Source: Arabidopsis thaliana (lineage: Eukaryota; Streptophyta; Magnoliopsida; Brassicales; Brassicaceae). From it: DNA of 64,000 nt. The stretch's first letter is position 1, and each line of letters opens with the position of its first letter. This document shows positions 35,237-48,123 of the stretch, in pieces. The translations under genes were made by a program, and so were the position numbers. The stretch is from assembly GCF_000001735.4 (NCBI RefSeq), contig NC_003076.8:6510001-6574000 (forward strand), given 5' to 3'. The notes under the pieces were generated by a model that was not told the DNA's origin, did not search any database, and saw only the letters and a program-made list of their open reading frames with translations.

Positions 35237-37111
35237 TTAATGGGTTGACTTGGAAGCCTTCCTGAGTAGAATACCCCAGCAGAGGATTCGATAAAAAACG
35301 AAAAAGGCAAGCATGATCCCGACGTTGATCCATCTCGTATCCTTGTCAAGCCCTCTCTCCTTCAACACATCCTCTCCGGTCATCAAGCAGCCCATGTTCC
35401 CACTGGAGAAGCATTCCTCTCGCATGCTCCAGTACTCATTCACCACCATAGACTCCAGCGGGTAACGGTACAAGGACACATAGTACATGAACATCCATGG
35501 TTTTGGGATCTTCTCTTTTGGGATAAAGTAGCCGGAGAAGAGGAAGAAGGCTCCAAGAACAGTGCATATGAGGGAGTTACCAGAGATGAAGTCAGGAGAA
35601 ACAGCGCTGAGGAAAAGCACCAGAGAACTGGCCATGAGAATGATGAGCCAGACGCAGAGGACAAAGAAGGAGAAGGCTTGAATCGATGGGTTTAGGCCTA
35701 CGATCCAGTAGACTGGGATGGAGAAGAGGAGAGATACAACGAAGAGGAACGGTACAAATGCGATGGTGTTGGCTATCATGTAGGATGAGATTCGGTAGGA
35801 TCCACGAGATGATTCTTTCATCAGAACGCGACGTTCTCGGAGGTAAATGGGAAGTGCTTCGACTGTTGAAGAGAGGAGGAAGCTTAAGCTGAAGGCAAAG
35901 AGTCCAAGCCGCTCTGCAACGCCTTCTTCGTCACGCTTGAGTCTTGTGTAGACGCTACCTAGACCTAATCCAGCTACAACCGCTTGCATTGTTCGCGCCA
36001 GGAACAACTGCTTTGTTCTATAGATGATCTTGCAGAATCTTGAGCAGAGGTATGAGATCTCGGTGACGTCTAGGACACGAAACGCTTCTTTCTTAGAGAT
36101 AATCCCATCGTTTTCGTTGTTTTCAGGCCACATTGATGATGATTCTACGACAGCTACCGAGTTTGGCTTAAAAGTTCTCAAGGACTCAACTATTTCCATG
36201 GCGAATTCTATAGGATTCAGCTGTTCTGGAATCTGAAACCCTAGTTTCGCTATCGAGTCCTCGAGATGTTCAAGACTTCCCAAGTGGATAACCGATCCGC
36301 GAGAAAGAATCAGGTAATCGGAGATGTAATCGAGGATCCTATAACTTGGTTGGTGGATGGAGAAGAGGACGGTTCTCTGTTTGGATTTCGCCATAGTAGC
36401 CAAAAGCTCAACAACCTGAAGCGAGTTTCGACTATCCAAACCAGAGGTTGGTTCGTCAAGAAGCAGAATTGGTGGATCACGAATCATCTCAACGGCTATA
36501 GAGACTCTCTTCCTCTCTCCACCCGAAACGCCACGATCCTCTTCGTCTCCTTCTCCCACGAAGCTGTCTTGGACGAGAACAAGACCGAGATCACTCAACA
36601 AGCTCTCCACTCTCTCTTCTCTTTCCTTAGCCGTTGAATCTCTCAAACTGAATTTGGCGCTATACATTAACGTCTCTTTCACGGTAAGTAGAGGCAGTAG
36701 GTCATCGTCCTGCGGGACAAACCCGCATAGCCTTCGTAGTTGGTTATAGTCAGTGATTTTACGATTGTTCATCAAAACCGCGGAAGACGGATCTAGTGCC
36801 TTGTGGTTCACTCTTCCTGAAATGATCTTTAAAAGAGTGGATTTTCCTGTTCCACTCGGTCCAACCACGGCTAGGATTTTAGAGGATTCAGCAGCTAATG
36901 AAACGGAATTGAGTATTGGGGTGTGATTGATGGTGTAGGATAGGTTAGTGACGGTTAAAGAGTAGCGGTTAGGGGTTGGGAGTGGTGAAGAAGAAAAGGA
37001 AGAGGAAGCAGAGGAGAATTCATCAGGAGAGTTTGATGCTGAGAAAAGAATGATGGAGTCTTCCTCGCGGTGGCTTGTAGCCATAGCAGAAGGGTGGAAG
37101 CAGGAAGCCAT
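35237..37111 (-). CDS. ABCG23: ABC transporter G family member 23 (half-size WBC)
   Basis: An intronless 624-residue half transporter starting MASCFHPSAM at 37111; an in-frame ATG at 37138 would add nine residues. The nucleotide-binding domain comes first: Walker A GPSGTGKST (84-92), Q-loop in FVPQDDD, signature VSGGERKRVS (195-204), Walker B ILLLDE (215-220) and His253 in SIHQPS. The C-terminal half holds six hydrophobic segments, for example YMIANTIAFVPFLFVVSLLF and CTVLGAFFLFSGYFIP. This NBD-TMD order is typical of ABCG/WBC proteins, which work as dimers and export lipids or secondary metabolites. The substrate of ABCG23 is not known to me. All ATPase motifs are intact. Confidence 0.95.
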   Translation of the reverse strand: MASCFHPSAMATSHREEDSIILFSASNSPDEFSSASSSFSSSPLPTPNRYSLTVTNLSYTINHTPILNSVSLAAESSKILAVVGPSGTGKSTLLKIISGRVNHKALDPSSAVLMNNRKITDYNQLRRLCGFVPQDDDLLPLLTVKETLMYSAKFSLRDSTAKEREERVESLLSDLGLVLVQDSFVGEGDEEDRGVSGGERKRVSIAVEMIRDPPILLLDEPTSGLDSRNSLQVVELLATMAKSKQRTVLFSIHQPSYRILDYISDYLILSRGSVIHLGSLEHLEDSIAKLGFQIPEQLNPIEFAMEIVESLRTFKPNSVAVVESSSMWPENNENDGIISKKEAFRVLDVTEISYLCSRFCKIIYRTKQLFLARTMQAVVAGLGLGSVYTRLKRDEEGVAERLGLFAFSLSFLLSSTVEALPIYLRERRVLMKESSRGSYRISSYMIANTIAFVPFLFVVSLLFSIPVYWIVGLNPSIQAFSFFVLCVWLIILMASSLVLFLSAVSPDFISGNSLICTVLGAFFLFSGYFIPKEKIPKPWMFMYYVSLYRYPLESMVVNEYWSMREECFSSGNMGCLMTGEDVLKERGLDKDTRWINVGIMLAFFVFYRILCWGILLRKASKSTH

Positions 37112-37944
37112 GGTATGAGTATTGTTGTTCTTCTTCATATCAAAAAGGTCTACTAATGCTTTTTATGTATGAGTAAAACTTTTTTTTCAGAATTGGTCGA
37201 CCAACAAAAGAAACAAGTGTTTAATGTGGTAGGCAGAGGTTGGTGCAACTCTTCAAAACCTGTGTATCTAATTCTTTTTGGTTGGTCATTAATTGTTTGA
37301 TTTTGCTGAGTTTATCGTATAAGATAAATTTATCTTACATATATGTAAACGGTATTAGTGGTTGACCAGGAATAAAGAGTATTGGTGTATCAAACAAAAA
37401 GGTAACGTGTTAAATTCATTACTAAAATGTACTTTCCAATGGTATCAACATGCTAATTGTATTCCGTCATGAGAAATTCATGATGTCAAAAGAATGAATC
37501 TGAAAATAGATTTTGATACAAAATTAATTGCATTTAAGATAGCATTCGTAATAATTTGTATATACCAAAGGGGCATTAAATGATTTTGTTAAAAAAAGAA
37601 GCCTATTAAAAAAATACAGTATTATGATGTTAAGAAGCATATCATTTAAATTTGCCCATAGACATCTAAAATGTATAAGCTCGCACTGACACCATACCAT
37701 TAATGCTGTTTGAATTTCAACATCAAATAATAACATTTATCGAGACAAAGAACGAAACAATGTATGCTTGTGGAATTTACAAAAGAATTTACATATGAAA
37801 AACACCCAAACTATGATGAAAACTATTTTCTCTCTTGGTTATAATCCCCAAATAAACCTATGAAACCCGTAGACAGAAACTAAAAAAGAATAGATGAGTG
37901 GGAAACTCAGGGTTTTCTGTGTTATCAGGGGTTAGCGAAGAATA
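37112..37944. other. ABCG23 promoter and upstream neighbour 3' UTR
   Basis: The left part is the ABCG23 leader and promoter, with a 12-base perfect palindrome TTGGTCGACCAA at 37193-37204. The right part is AT-rich sequence and the 3' UTR of the PH-RCC1-FYVE gene. I see no other gene. Confidence 0.5.
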
Positions 37945-40900
37945 TTAATGACCCAAGTCTTCACTTCCTACACCCACACTGGATTTATCAACTACTATGC
38001 GTACATTGTATTGTTCGTAAACTCTTCCTCTGTTCTCTGCCCACCATTCTTCTGCTTGTTTCTCACTAAACCGCTTCCGGCTGCCATCAAAGACATCCTC
38101 GGATTAAGCTCATTTCATAACCAATAAAAAGGAGCATCCAAACATTCCAGCTAAGACTATAAAACAAAAAAAAAGCATTCTGGTACCTGAAACGGACACG
38201 TTTGAGATCCCTTGCACCTCCAGCTAAGGCTGTGAGAGTGATGTACACACCAGGTTCATCTTGTTCAACCCATTCATTTTCGTTACGGGGTTCACTTTCT
38301 TTTGATCGTGTGCTGATTCTATTTATCGCTTCAGCAGCATGATTAGCTTGCTGTCGGTAACTTCCACTATCGAAAACAGGTGTGCTGGTCCCATTTGAAA
38401 ACATTGGGACGGTGGTTAGGCTATCAGAATCAGTTTCTCGACTGTTTGGACGGTTTAAGGTGTTAGAAGAAGGGGCAGCGTAATCAGGACTGGAACCAAA
38501 TGAATTGAGAGACGGAGACTTGACAGTCCGAGCTGATCCAACAGGTAGTCTTTCAGCCATGTCTTTCAACTGCATGTTTTATTGAGAAAATCAGTAAGTT
38601 GCATAGAGCATTTTCATTCATTTTAACAGCAGAGAGGAAACTTTGGAATTTACTTGAGCGGTAAGTGATTTGATCACTTCTTTTGCTGCCTTGCATCTCG
38701 CTGATTCTTCACTAGCAATTGCTAGTGCCTCCTTTAGCTGTTTGGTTGTTCTTTCCAGTTCAACTTCTTGAAGTTGTGCCTTCCGTGTAAGATTTTCAAC
38801 CTGTGAAATCATTTACTACTGAGTTCGCAAAAGGAGTCAAATTGCAAAGAATGAAACGATATGTTAATGAAACAAAATAGCACAATCTCACCAGCTATGT
38901 TTTTTTCCTAAATACACAGGAGTAAGGAACAAGAATTAAAGCGTGGAAAGCAGCTTACTTGAGATCTTAGCATAACCACCTCTTGGCTTAGGTTATCATT
39001 GCTTCTCTTGGTATCATCCACGACAATTTTTGGTGTAGTTAGTCCTGAAAGAGTGGGAGTTGGCGTTGTTGACCGAGGTGGGCTAGGACGTCTTGATATT
39101 GGTGAAGTTGCCCGGGACGCAATTCGGGAACCAGGAACTGAAGCTGAGAAGAATTTCTTTGATGATCCGAAAGTTGGATTAAAAGACTTGGTTATGTTTA
39201 GTGAACCCCGGTGCGAGCCCCCACTCGGTATTGGTGAGACACGACTACTATTGAATTCATATTTCTTATTTTTCTTGGATCGACTGTCCACTTGCCTCAT
39301 GGGCTCCAACAATGAGAATCTAGCTAGCTGTCCGTCGGATCTAGTATCCAACTTCTCATCTCTGTCAATTGCATCTGATCCTTGGTTGACACTTTCTCTT
39401 CGACTCAAAGAAGAATGAGATGATGGATCCGTTTCCATGGCCTTTTTCAATTTGTTGAAACACCTATCACACACTCGATATGGTTTGTTAGGGTTTGGTG
39501 CCATACAAGCCTTCAGGGACTTTTTATTACTGCAAGAATGGCAAAACACAAGTCCACAGTTATAGCAATTGTGCCGCTTTCTCTTGAAATTGAAAGGCTG
39601 ACGGCAACCTGAACACATGGACTGGTCCATCCCTGATGCCCACTTGTGAAGACAGACAGCTGCGGTGAAGTTAGAACCACATGCAATACTTTTCACCTGT
39701 TTATCCTTCAGCGACTCAACCAATGTGGGGGAATTTCGATCATCTGCATCCCCATGGCCTAGTCTACCATTTGATCCTTTTCCCCAAGTGTAAACCTCAG
39801 TCCTTGAAGTTAAAACTGCAACATGATAAGCACCGCAAGCAATCTCTTCGACAAAACTCTTGTGAAGTTTGCCGTCGACACGGGTTGGAACCTTTCCATC
39901 TGCATGTGGGTTTCCAAGCTGACCATAAACAGGACTGCCCATAGTATAGACGTGGCCCGATGTTGTAAGTGCAACTGTTAGGCTATGTCCACACGCAACT
40001 TGACAAAAATTAGGTTCTACAAGAGCTGCAACACAGGTAGGCACAAGTTTTGGTTCTTTGTCACCATGACCAAGACGACTCTTGTCACCATCACCCCATG
40101 TAAAGAGCTTTCCTGAAGAGCAGTTACTAGAGCTCGAGCTCCCAACCATGACTTCTACAACTGCGGCTGTGTGCCATACACCACAGGCTGCCCGAACAGT
40201 GCGAAGACCTTTCAAGGAGTCTACCTCTCTAGGTATGAAAACACTTTTCCTGTCTCCATGGCCCAAAACACCAAAGGTCCCATCACCAAAAGTAAACAAC
40301 TGCCCAGCGGAAGTCACAACAGCTGTGTGGTAAGGCCCACAAGCGATGGATGATACATGTATCCCTTCCATCAGAAAATTTACTCTTTTGGGGACCCAGT
40401 GACTGACTTCATTTCCATGTCCCAGAATACCAAAATCTCCTTTACCCCAGGTATACAAATCCCCCGATAGAGTAACTGCACAACTATGGTATTCACCACA
40501 TGCTACAAGCTCAATATTTGTGGTATTGAGGGCATCAATGAGCTTTGGATGTTGAACATTGGAATCCACACCATGGCCAAGCCTACCTTCAGATTCCTCT
40601 CCCCAAGAAAAACTTTCTCCTTGTTTTGTTACAAGGACAGCATGTTGTCCACCGCAAGCAATATTCTGGACATCAAGTACTATAGTAGACTCTAAAGCTT
40701 TTGGCAGTAAGGAATCCATTTTGATCTCCAACGAACTTCCAACTCTGTGGTTTCCACCACCCAAAACACCTTCGCCTATTCCTTCTCCCCACATGAAAAC
40801 GTCTCCCAATGTGTCTCCATCATCATGACCAGAACCATGGCTCGACGAACTAATCGCACTTGACAGACTAACTCTAAAAGCATCCATACCCATTCCTTTC

Positions 40901-42866
40901 ATGTGACCATGTAGCGTATCTGAGCCTCCAGATGACAAAGAGTGAACTGACATAGTTGCCGAACCTGGGGGGAAAAAACCTTTTGGAGGAACTGCATACA
41001 ACGACATGTCTGAAAATGCCTTGTCAACGCCATTCTTAGGCGGGCTCTCATATGGACTGTGAAGACGAAGGTGATTTGAGCCCTCCTGAAAGGTAAGAGA
41101 AATATTACCTTAGTTAAGTAATGCACAAAATGAATTGGAATATTTCATTCTAGTACCTTCTGGAAACTTTCATTGCTACTAAATGGAGAATGTAAAGGGG
41201 AGCTTCTCCGGGTATATGTTCTCGGACTATTAGCTTCGGATGGCGTTCCATCACTTCTCGATTCGGTCCTCCATTTCCGTTGATGACAACGGGATATCAA
41301 GGCTTTTAGACCACTAAACCACACTTCAGCCTCATCTTTATCCTTGCATATCTATGAAATGAAATTCTGACACCTAATTAATGAACTTTCAATAATAACA
41401 GGCATTTAAATGATGGAATAATGATTTCATAGAGGAAATTAGGAAAAGAATATACTATAAGAAAAAGCTCACCAAATCCAGTGACCTCTCGTCATATATT
41501 AGCGAGAACGATTGATATTCCTTCTCAGGACGTGGATATCTCTGAAAAATAGGCTGCAAGAGAAACACCATTGCAAGACTTGTCAGAATATCACACTAGA
41601 TATGCAAGGTCCAAATATGCAACCTACGACTATGGAAACTGGCTCATGCAAATGATGCATGAAACATGCAAAGTCAAATCAAGATTGACCTGCCACGCTG
41701 AAGTGAAATGAAAAAAAATGATGAATCCAATCAAACATAGCATAAGCACGTAATCTTCATTTGAGTTTATGTTGATAAAACGACTCTAAGAAAAGAGCCT
41801 TGTGCATAACATACACCACTTGGAAAAATCATAAACAACAATTCAGATCACATTAGGAGGCCATCCTACTCACAATCATGACAGTAGAGCTCAGACACAA
41901 CCAGAAGAAGATACTCTTATCAGATATCCAACCATATAAACGCATCGAAAAATGGATAATACTAGTCTAACGAACTTATTCTGAACATTTAATAGCCAGC
42001 TTAAGGAAAGATTAAATGACATGTCTACGGATGTCAAAACTTACAGTGCGCTGCCCAGAGATGATCCTGGAAACATGACTTAGCTTCAAATGTTTTTCCT
42101 CCTTCCCAGAAAACCATATCAAAACAGATTCATCCTGAAAGTTACAGGACAGACTATTTACTTGACACAGAACAACAAGAAGCTGCACACAGCAGGAAGC
42201 AGCAGAGAGAAAATATAACGAAACAAAAGGACTCTACAGACTCTTACATAAGAGTAAAAGAAAATGATATCAACACAACTTACATTCGAAAGGCGAAATG
42301 GACAGAACTTAGGCTTTCCCCTTCTGCCATACTTAAGCAAATAAGCTCCTTTTTTAAGAGCAGTGATAGCCTGAGCCAATTGATAAAAAAAAATAGTTTC
42401 CGTAAATAAAGCAGGTGAAGTATATTGGCAAGGGGTGATTTCAGCTTTAGATACAGCTATATAATAAAACTGAAATGGTCTTAAATAGAGATGAGCAATA
42501 ACTATATCCTGAGAAATTGCACCTAAAATAGATTAACTGCTAGGAAAAAAACATGAAGTGCATTTTTGTTCTCCAATATATAGCTAGAGTCAAGCTTGGA
42601 GACTCCAAAAGTGGAATAGAGCTCAATCTTTAGCTAAAACCAGTCACACTAACCAAGAATCCCAAATCTAATTTTCAAAGTTTAAGCCACGCCTAAGAAA
42701 ATAACCTTCTCTTAACCTTCCTAACAAAGGATTTGTTCCACAGAAAACCTAACAATTCAGTAGAATTGGAATCATAAACAAGACCAAAAAAAACCTGCTC
42801 AATATCCCTCGTCACTGGACCGGCTCTACTAAGATCCGACGGCGTCATTCGTCCGTTCCTCGACAT
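37945..42866 (-). CDS. PH-RCC1-FYVE-BRX protein, PRAF family (AT5G19420-like)
   Basis: A multi-exon gene of roughly 1100 residues starting [16 protein letters not shown] at 42866. An N-terminal PH domain ([20 protein letters not shown] to [14 protein letters not shown]) is followed by seven RCC1 blades (for example [45 protein letters not shown]). Then come a FYVE-type zinc finger with eight Cys/His ligands ([20 protein letters not shown], then CHSC and CDRC), Ser-rich sequence, coiled coils, and a C-terminal BRX domain ([21 protein letters not shown]). The big central exon spans about 38950-41092. PRAF proteins bind phosphoinositides through PH/FYVE and may act as GEFs or membrane scaffolds for small GTPases (family knowledge). 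Gene-specific function is uncertain. The gene is divergent from the RING gene. Confidence 0.92.
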
Positions 42867-43997
42867 AAACAAAATTCCTCAGTAGCAAACCCCTTGAGCC
42901 GAGAAAACCTCAAAAAAAATTCACACTAGTCGTCAAGCTCAAATCAATAGACCTCGTGCAATCACGAAATCCACTCCACATCACATCACTTTGATCGTCG
43001 ATCTTGGATTCAAATTCGAAGCCAGAGCAGCTTCTTCAGCTCCAATTTAGATTCAAATCGATCCAAACAGTAGAACAAAAAGCGCCGTTTCAATCAAATG
43101 TAAAAGGATTCAAATATGTTCTTCTGGATGCTGAATTAAACTCTTCGAGAGGAATTGAAACACAGAGAATCTAGCTAGAGAGACATGGCATGATCTATAC
43201 TACGCAGCTTAAAGCGAGCGAGCGAGAGAGAAGAAAGAGACCAAAAGGCAGATTCTGACTAGAGAAAGCTATACTTCTTCTTTTTTTCTGCTTTCTATTG
43301 ATTTTTTAGATATATAAAACCCGTCATTATTCTCCTTAATTACGGGATATACCACTGTACACTCCCAATTAATTTACTCTCCTTAAACATTTTGTATTTC
43401 TGTGACTAGTAATGTGGAAGGCTTTTTGCGAATATCTGTTTTTTCAGCAAGCTTTTTTCGAATATTACTTTCGTGTATACATTTGCTCTTTTTTTTTTTT
43501 GGTTTAAATTTTTCTAATGATGGGACTTTAAAGAATTTAAATACCTACCACCTAATTAAAGAAGAATGATTCAATAGAAGATGTCATGCAAATTAAATAC
43601 CACACATAATTATGTTATTTGTAATGGATACTCTATGACTATGATGTAATGTATTTTCTTCAAAAGTTATAAATCTTGACATTTTAAAAATTGCTTTATG
43701 ATCTGTAACATGTCGTTTTGAGTGTACTGATCTGTCGCAATTCTATAGGACAGGTTAGAACTTCTGGTGGAGGAAGAAGGTTCGGGTTCTGTTTTGTCTC
43801 TTGTGTGCTTTGTTGTTAGTTCTTGAGGTATCGGGAATCATTCTCTTAGCATATCTCCTTTTCTCGTCTCGGTGGTTCGCTGTCCCACAGCCACTCTCTC
43901 TAATCCGGGCTCCTTAATCTTGACGAACAGATTTCAGAAGAACATCTTCTTTCTTCAACTACCAAATCTTTCGTTTTTTCTATCTAATTTCGCCGCC
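42867..43997. other. Divergent promoter region
   Basis: Shared upstream DNA of the PRAF-type gene (minus) and the RING gene (plus). 5' UTR-like pyrimidine-rich or GA-rich sequence lies at 42870-43280 (with a GCGAGCGAGCGAGAGAG run near 43215) and at 43850-43997. The middle is AT-rich with no visible gene. Confidence 0.5.
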
Positions 43998-45616
43998 ATG
44001 AGTTCCGTTACCGAGATCGTGTCTGAGCAGCAAGTGATCGACGGTATTCAGGATTTGGCCCTTCAAAATCAGGTTCTTTGTTACCCTTATTCAATTCATA
44101 TTCTCGTCTCTTGATGAAAATTTTCAAATTTTAAATATGTTTGCTTTGTGTGTCGGTCTTGTTTCGGAGTTGGAGCTGATTCTGTCCATGATGCTTCTGC
44201 TTCTATGTGGAAATGTATCTAGCCTTGCTCCACAATATTAGGGTTTCGTAAATTTTTGATTTTGTGCGTTATTATGTGTTTAATTTCGAATTGGACGATT
44301 AGGGCTCTTCAGGTTTACAATGTGAAGTTGACTGTTGCTGAATTTGCTACTGATATTGTTTATGAATCTGCTTTCTTTTTCTCTTCATAACTTTCACAGA
44401 ACTTAGGTCTCTTGTTCTTACATCTAAACATAACTCTTTAAGATGATGTTGTGTGTTCTCTGCATGTGGAGGTGATTTAAGAGATTTTATCTGAACCTCT
44501 CTCTCAGGACAAAAAGAAGATCCAGGAAGAGATCCATGAGCCGAGTTTCGGGAATCATGGTGGCTGTTGTGCAATATGTTTGAGTGAAATTCCTCTTCAA
44601 GAAACTGCTATGGTCAAAGGCTGTGAACACACTTACTGGTAATACTGTTGTTTCTTCTCTTTGTTTCTTTTAGATGATATATATCTGATTTGGTTACATC
44701 TATATTTTATTAGTTACAAAGTTTAGTCTGTACTGTAGTATGAACATATTGATTTCGTCAAATGAATTTTGTTTTCTTCTCACAAGTTTTCAGTTGTGGA
44801 ACTTGGTTTTAGGTTTAACCTGTAAACTCGTGATCACCTTTTATCTTCTGTGTTTGCTTTTATGCCTACGTGGTAACTGACTTTCTTTCTACTTTGGGTT
44901 TTAAGAGGAGTAATTCATTTCTATCTATTTAGTGTGACATGCATACTTCGTTGGGCGAGTTGCAAAGAGAGTCCCACATGCCCACAATGTAAGCATCCAT
45001 TTGATTTTCTCAGTGTCCACCGAGCACTTGATGGCAGGTGACTTCCCTTCTTTATTTACAATTTTGTGTATATATTAGTCGATTACTCCATTTGCTTGAT
45101 CAAACTCTTTTTCTTATTCTTGTTTGGTTGTATAAATTCTCTTTTGTATTTCTATGCAGCATTGAAGATTTTCTGTTTGAGGAGAGTGTGTGCCTTCTCC
45201 TTAGAGCCTCATGGTTTGTACCATTGGATGTGGTGGAACAGGCGTCGTACAGCCATGGTTACCATGATGATTTTGACATTCCTTATGACTACGAGGATGA
45301 AGATGATGACCTTGACGAGTTTTATCTGCACGGCTCAAGTCTTCGCATAGGAAATCGGAGATGGGGTGGCAATGGTTTTGTCAGATCCGGGCGTCAAGAA
45401 GCCAGGCCTGTCCAGAGATACAGTGGTTCTGGTTCTAGTTCCAGTTCCAGCTCTGGGTCATCCTCAAGTGAGCCTAAGGATAAGCAGGTGAAGACGACAA
45501 ACACAACAGGAAGACGTGCAAAAAGGGCAATGAAGCGTGAAGCTGCAAACAAAGCAGCGGAAGTAACTGCAGCAGCAAAGCACGAGGCCCATTTGGTTAG
45601 GTTGGGAAGGAAGTGA
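43998..45616 (+). CDS. RING (C3HC4) zinc-finger protein (AT5G19430-like)
   Basis: Four exons (43998-44072, 44508-44638, 44933-45037, 45160-45616) give 255 residues. The RING has Cys46, Cys49, Cys64, His66, Cys69, Cys72, Cys85 and Cys88, a full C3HC4 set, so ubiquitin E3 ligase activity is likely. After the RING comes an acidic stretch (YEDEDDDLDEFYL), a Ser-rich run and a basic, Ala-rich C-terminus (GRRAKRAMKREAANKAAEV) that may be a nuclear signal or helix. There is no membrane span. Substrates are unknown. The start codon lies in a good context (CGCCGCCATGA) and the first exon is short. Confidence 0.9.
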
Positions 45617-46492
45617 GTGTGTATCTGTAAATAAATTGCACTCAAAAAGCTTCCACCTACTTCCATTACTTAGTATCATCTGTACAGCAAGTAGTTTTTA
45701 ATGTTGTGATTAATCCCTGTCAGACCACTATATAATGGTGTGGGGTTTGGAATGGTAGAAACAAGAAGTTGTGACTCATTGTCTCATACAATACTTGGAC
45801 AACCATTGGCTATCATATTACTCTGTTCATTAAATCTTGTTATGTTTCTAATCATTGATCAGATGAGAAAGTAGTGTAGCTTTTGATTTTCTTGGTGTGA
45901 ATACTGAATATGTAAAAATATGTCTAGATGAAGAAGAAAGACAACTTCTTTTTATGGATTCGTTGTCTGAGTTGGTCGGTGAGCTTTGGATACTAAGTTT
46001 GCCCAACTTTATGGCACAACAAGGGGTAGATCCAATGCAAGTTACAAAAATACGAAACCTATAGTATTCATATTTGCCAAAATCAAAGTCTTTTTATACA
46101 TTCTTTTTTCATGATAGCATATGGTATAAATTCTATTTAAAAAATGTTGTTGTAAAACAATTTCTAAATTTTGCTTTATTGTTGTAAAATTTTCGGCCAA
46201 ACTACGCAAATATTATATTAGAGGATTTTGGATATATGATTTTATCTTTTGAAGTATTATAATGTTCTTTTCTGTTTTAAAATGAATTGACTATTGAGTT
46301 TGAAGTGAAATTGGAATTGACTACTCAACAACGTGTGTCTCTTTTCCACCTAACCATTGTGCAAACCACGCAAAAGGAAAAATATCAAAAAAGTCTTTAA
46401 AGAGGGCAAAGAAATCACCCAAATATACGCATTCGTCATTTGGTCCCTCCACTTAGAGAGAAGCAGACAGAACATAACTAAAATCGAGAAAA
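45617..46492. other. Intergenic space, tandem plus-strand genes
   Basis: It contains the 3' UTR of the RING gene and the promoter of the reductase gene. It is AT-rich from 46030 to 46320 with no recognisable element. Confidence 0.5.
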
Positions 46493-48123
46493 ATGGCAAA
46501 CAGTGGTGAAGGTAAAGTGGTGTGTGTAACAGGAGCCTCCGGTTACATCGCCTCATGGCTCGTCAAGTTCCTACTTAGCCGTGGCTACACTGTTAAGGCC
46601 TCCGTCCGTGATCCCAGTTCCGTACCCTCTCTTCTCTATCACATTCATTTGCTTTAGGGTTCATATACTATTCCAATTAAGTCTGTGTTACTGTAGTTTA
46701 AGATTTGGGTTTCTACTGGTAAACTCTGTGTGCTTGGATCCTGATTCTATTAGTGAATCGAAGGCTACATCTTAAAAACTGATACTTTGGAATTGGATAC
46801 CAATTTTGATCTTAAGAACAATCTAAACACACAAACAATGATCCTTTGATGTTCTTGTCTCTGCTTGTACACAGGTGATCCGAAAAAGACACAACACTTA
46901 GTTTCACTAGAAGGTGCAAAGGAAAGACTTCACTTGTTCAAAGCAGACCTTTTGGAACAAGGTTCTTTCGACTCTGCTATTGATGGTTGCCATGGAGTTT
47001 TCCACACTGCTTCTCCATTTTTTAATGATGCCAAAGACCCACAGGTTTGGTTTTTTATTCCCTCAAAAAATTGCTTTTTATTTTGTGGATTGATTTGATC
47101 TTAACTATGTATCCACATCTCCAGGCTGAACTTATTGATCCTGCGGTCAAGGGGACGCTTAACGTTTTGAATTCGTGCGCCAAAGCCTCTTCGGTTAAGA
47201 GGGTTGTTGTAACCTCCTCCATGGCTGCCGTTGGTTACAATGGAAAACCACGCACACCTGATGTTACCGTCGATGAAACTTGGTTCTCTGATCCTGAGCT
47301 TTGCGAGGCCTCCAAGGTGTGTTTTGAATATTGAGCCATGATTCATTTCGATTATTTTGTTGTCATCTACTAGCAACTAGTCGTCTTATTGTGCTGTAAT
47401 GTTCTCTTCAAACTAAAATGTTATGCTTTGTTACTTGGCTCAGATGTGGTATGTTCTATCCAAGACTTTGGCGGAAGATGCAGCTTGGAAACTCGCTAAA
47501 GAGAAAGGCTTAGACATTGTTACTATTAACCCGGCTATGGTGATCGGTCCTCTCCTACAGCCAACTCTGAACACGAGTGCTGCTGCTATATTAAACTTAA
47601 TCAATGGTAAGAGAAAAACTTTTACTTCTTTCATGATACTTAGGACCGGTTTGTCAAATGCTAGCTAGAGAAACCCTTTTCAACTTGGTGTCTTTTATTT
47701 ATTTCCGATATGTAGGTGCAAAGACTTTCCCAAACTTGAGTTTCGGATGGGTTAATGTAAAAGACGTAGCCAATGCGCACATCCAAGCATTTGAGGTCCC
47801 TTCAGCTAATGGGCGTTATTGTTTGGTCGAGCGTGTCGTTCACCACTCCGAGATTGTTAACATTCTACGTGAGCTTTACCCAAATCTCCCACTACCTGAA
47901 AGGTAAAACATGAACTAAATATATTACACCGGTTGTTTTGTTCATGTCCTGTGTCAATAACTTTTGCCTCATACGCAGGTGTGTGGACGAGAATCCCTAC
48001 GTGCCAACGTATCAAGTGTCCAAGGATAAAACGAGGAGCCTTGGCATAGACTACATACCCTTGAAGGTTAGCATCAAGGAGACCGTCGAGTCCTTGAAGG
48101 AAAAAGGTTTCGCACAGTTCTGA
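46493..48123 (+). CDS. Cinnamoyl-CoA reductase-like NAD(P)-dependent dehydrogenase (AT5G19440-like)
   Basis: Six exons (46493-46616, 46875-47044, 47125-47316, 47444-47606, 47716-47902, 47979-48123) give 326 residues. The N-terminal Rossmann motif [14 protein letters not shown] (12-25) binds NAD(P). The catalytic Tyr165 and Lys169 sit in [11 protein letters not shown], with the upstream VVTSSMAAV strand supplying Ser. This is the extended short-chain dehydrogenase family that includes cinnamoyl-CoA reductase, dihydroflavonol reductase and CAD1-type alcohol dehydrogenases. The NWYCYGK signature of true cinnamoyl-CoA reductases is replaced by a WYVLSK sequence, so a lignin role should not be assumed. 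The substrate is unknown. The enzyme is probably cytosolic, as no targeting signal is visible. Confidence 0.92.

Noticed and set aside
46600..46640. Alternative donor GTACC at 46621 for exon 1 of the reductase
   Set aside because: Using it shifts the frame of exon 2 to a stop within a few codons; the donor at 46617 keeps the family sequence RDPSDPKKT.
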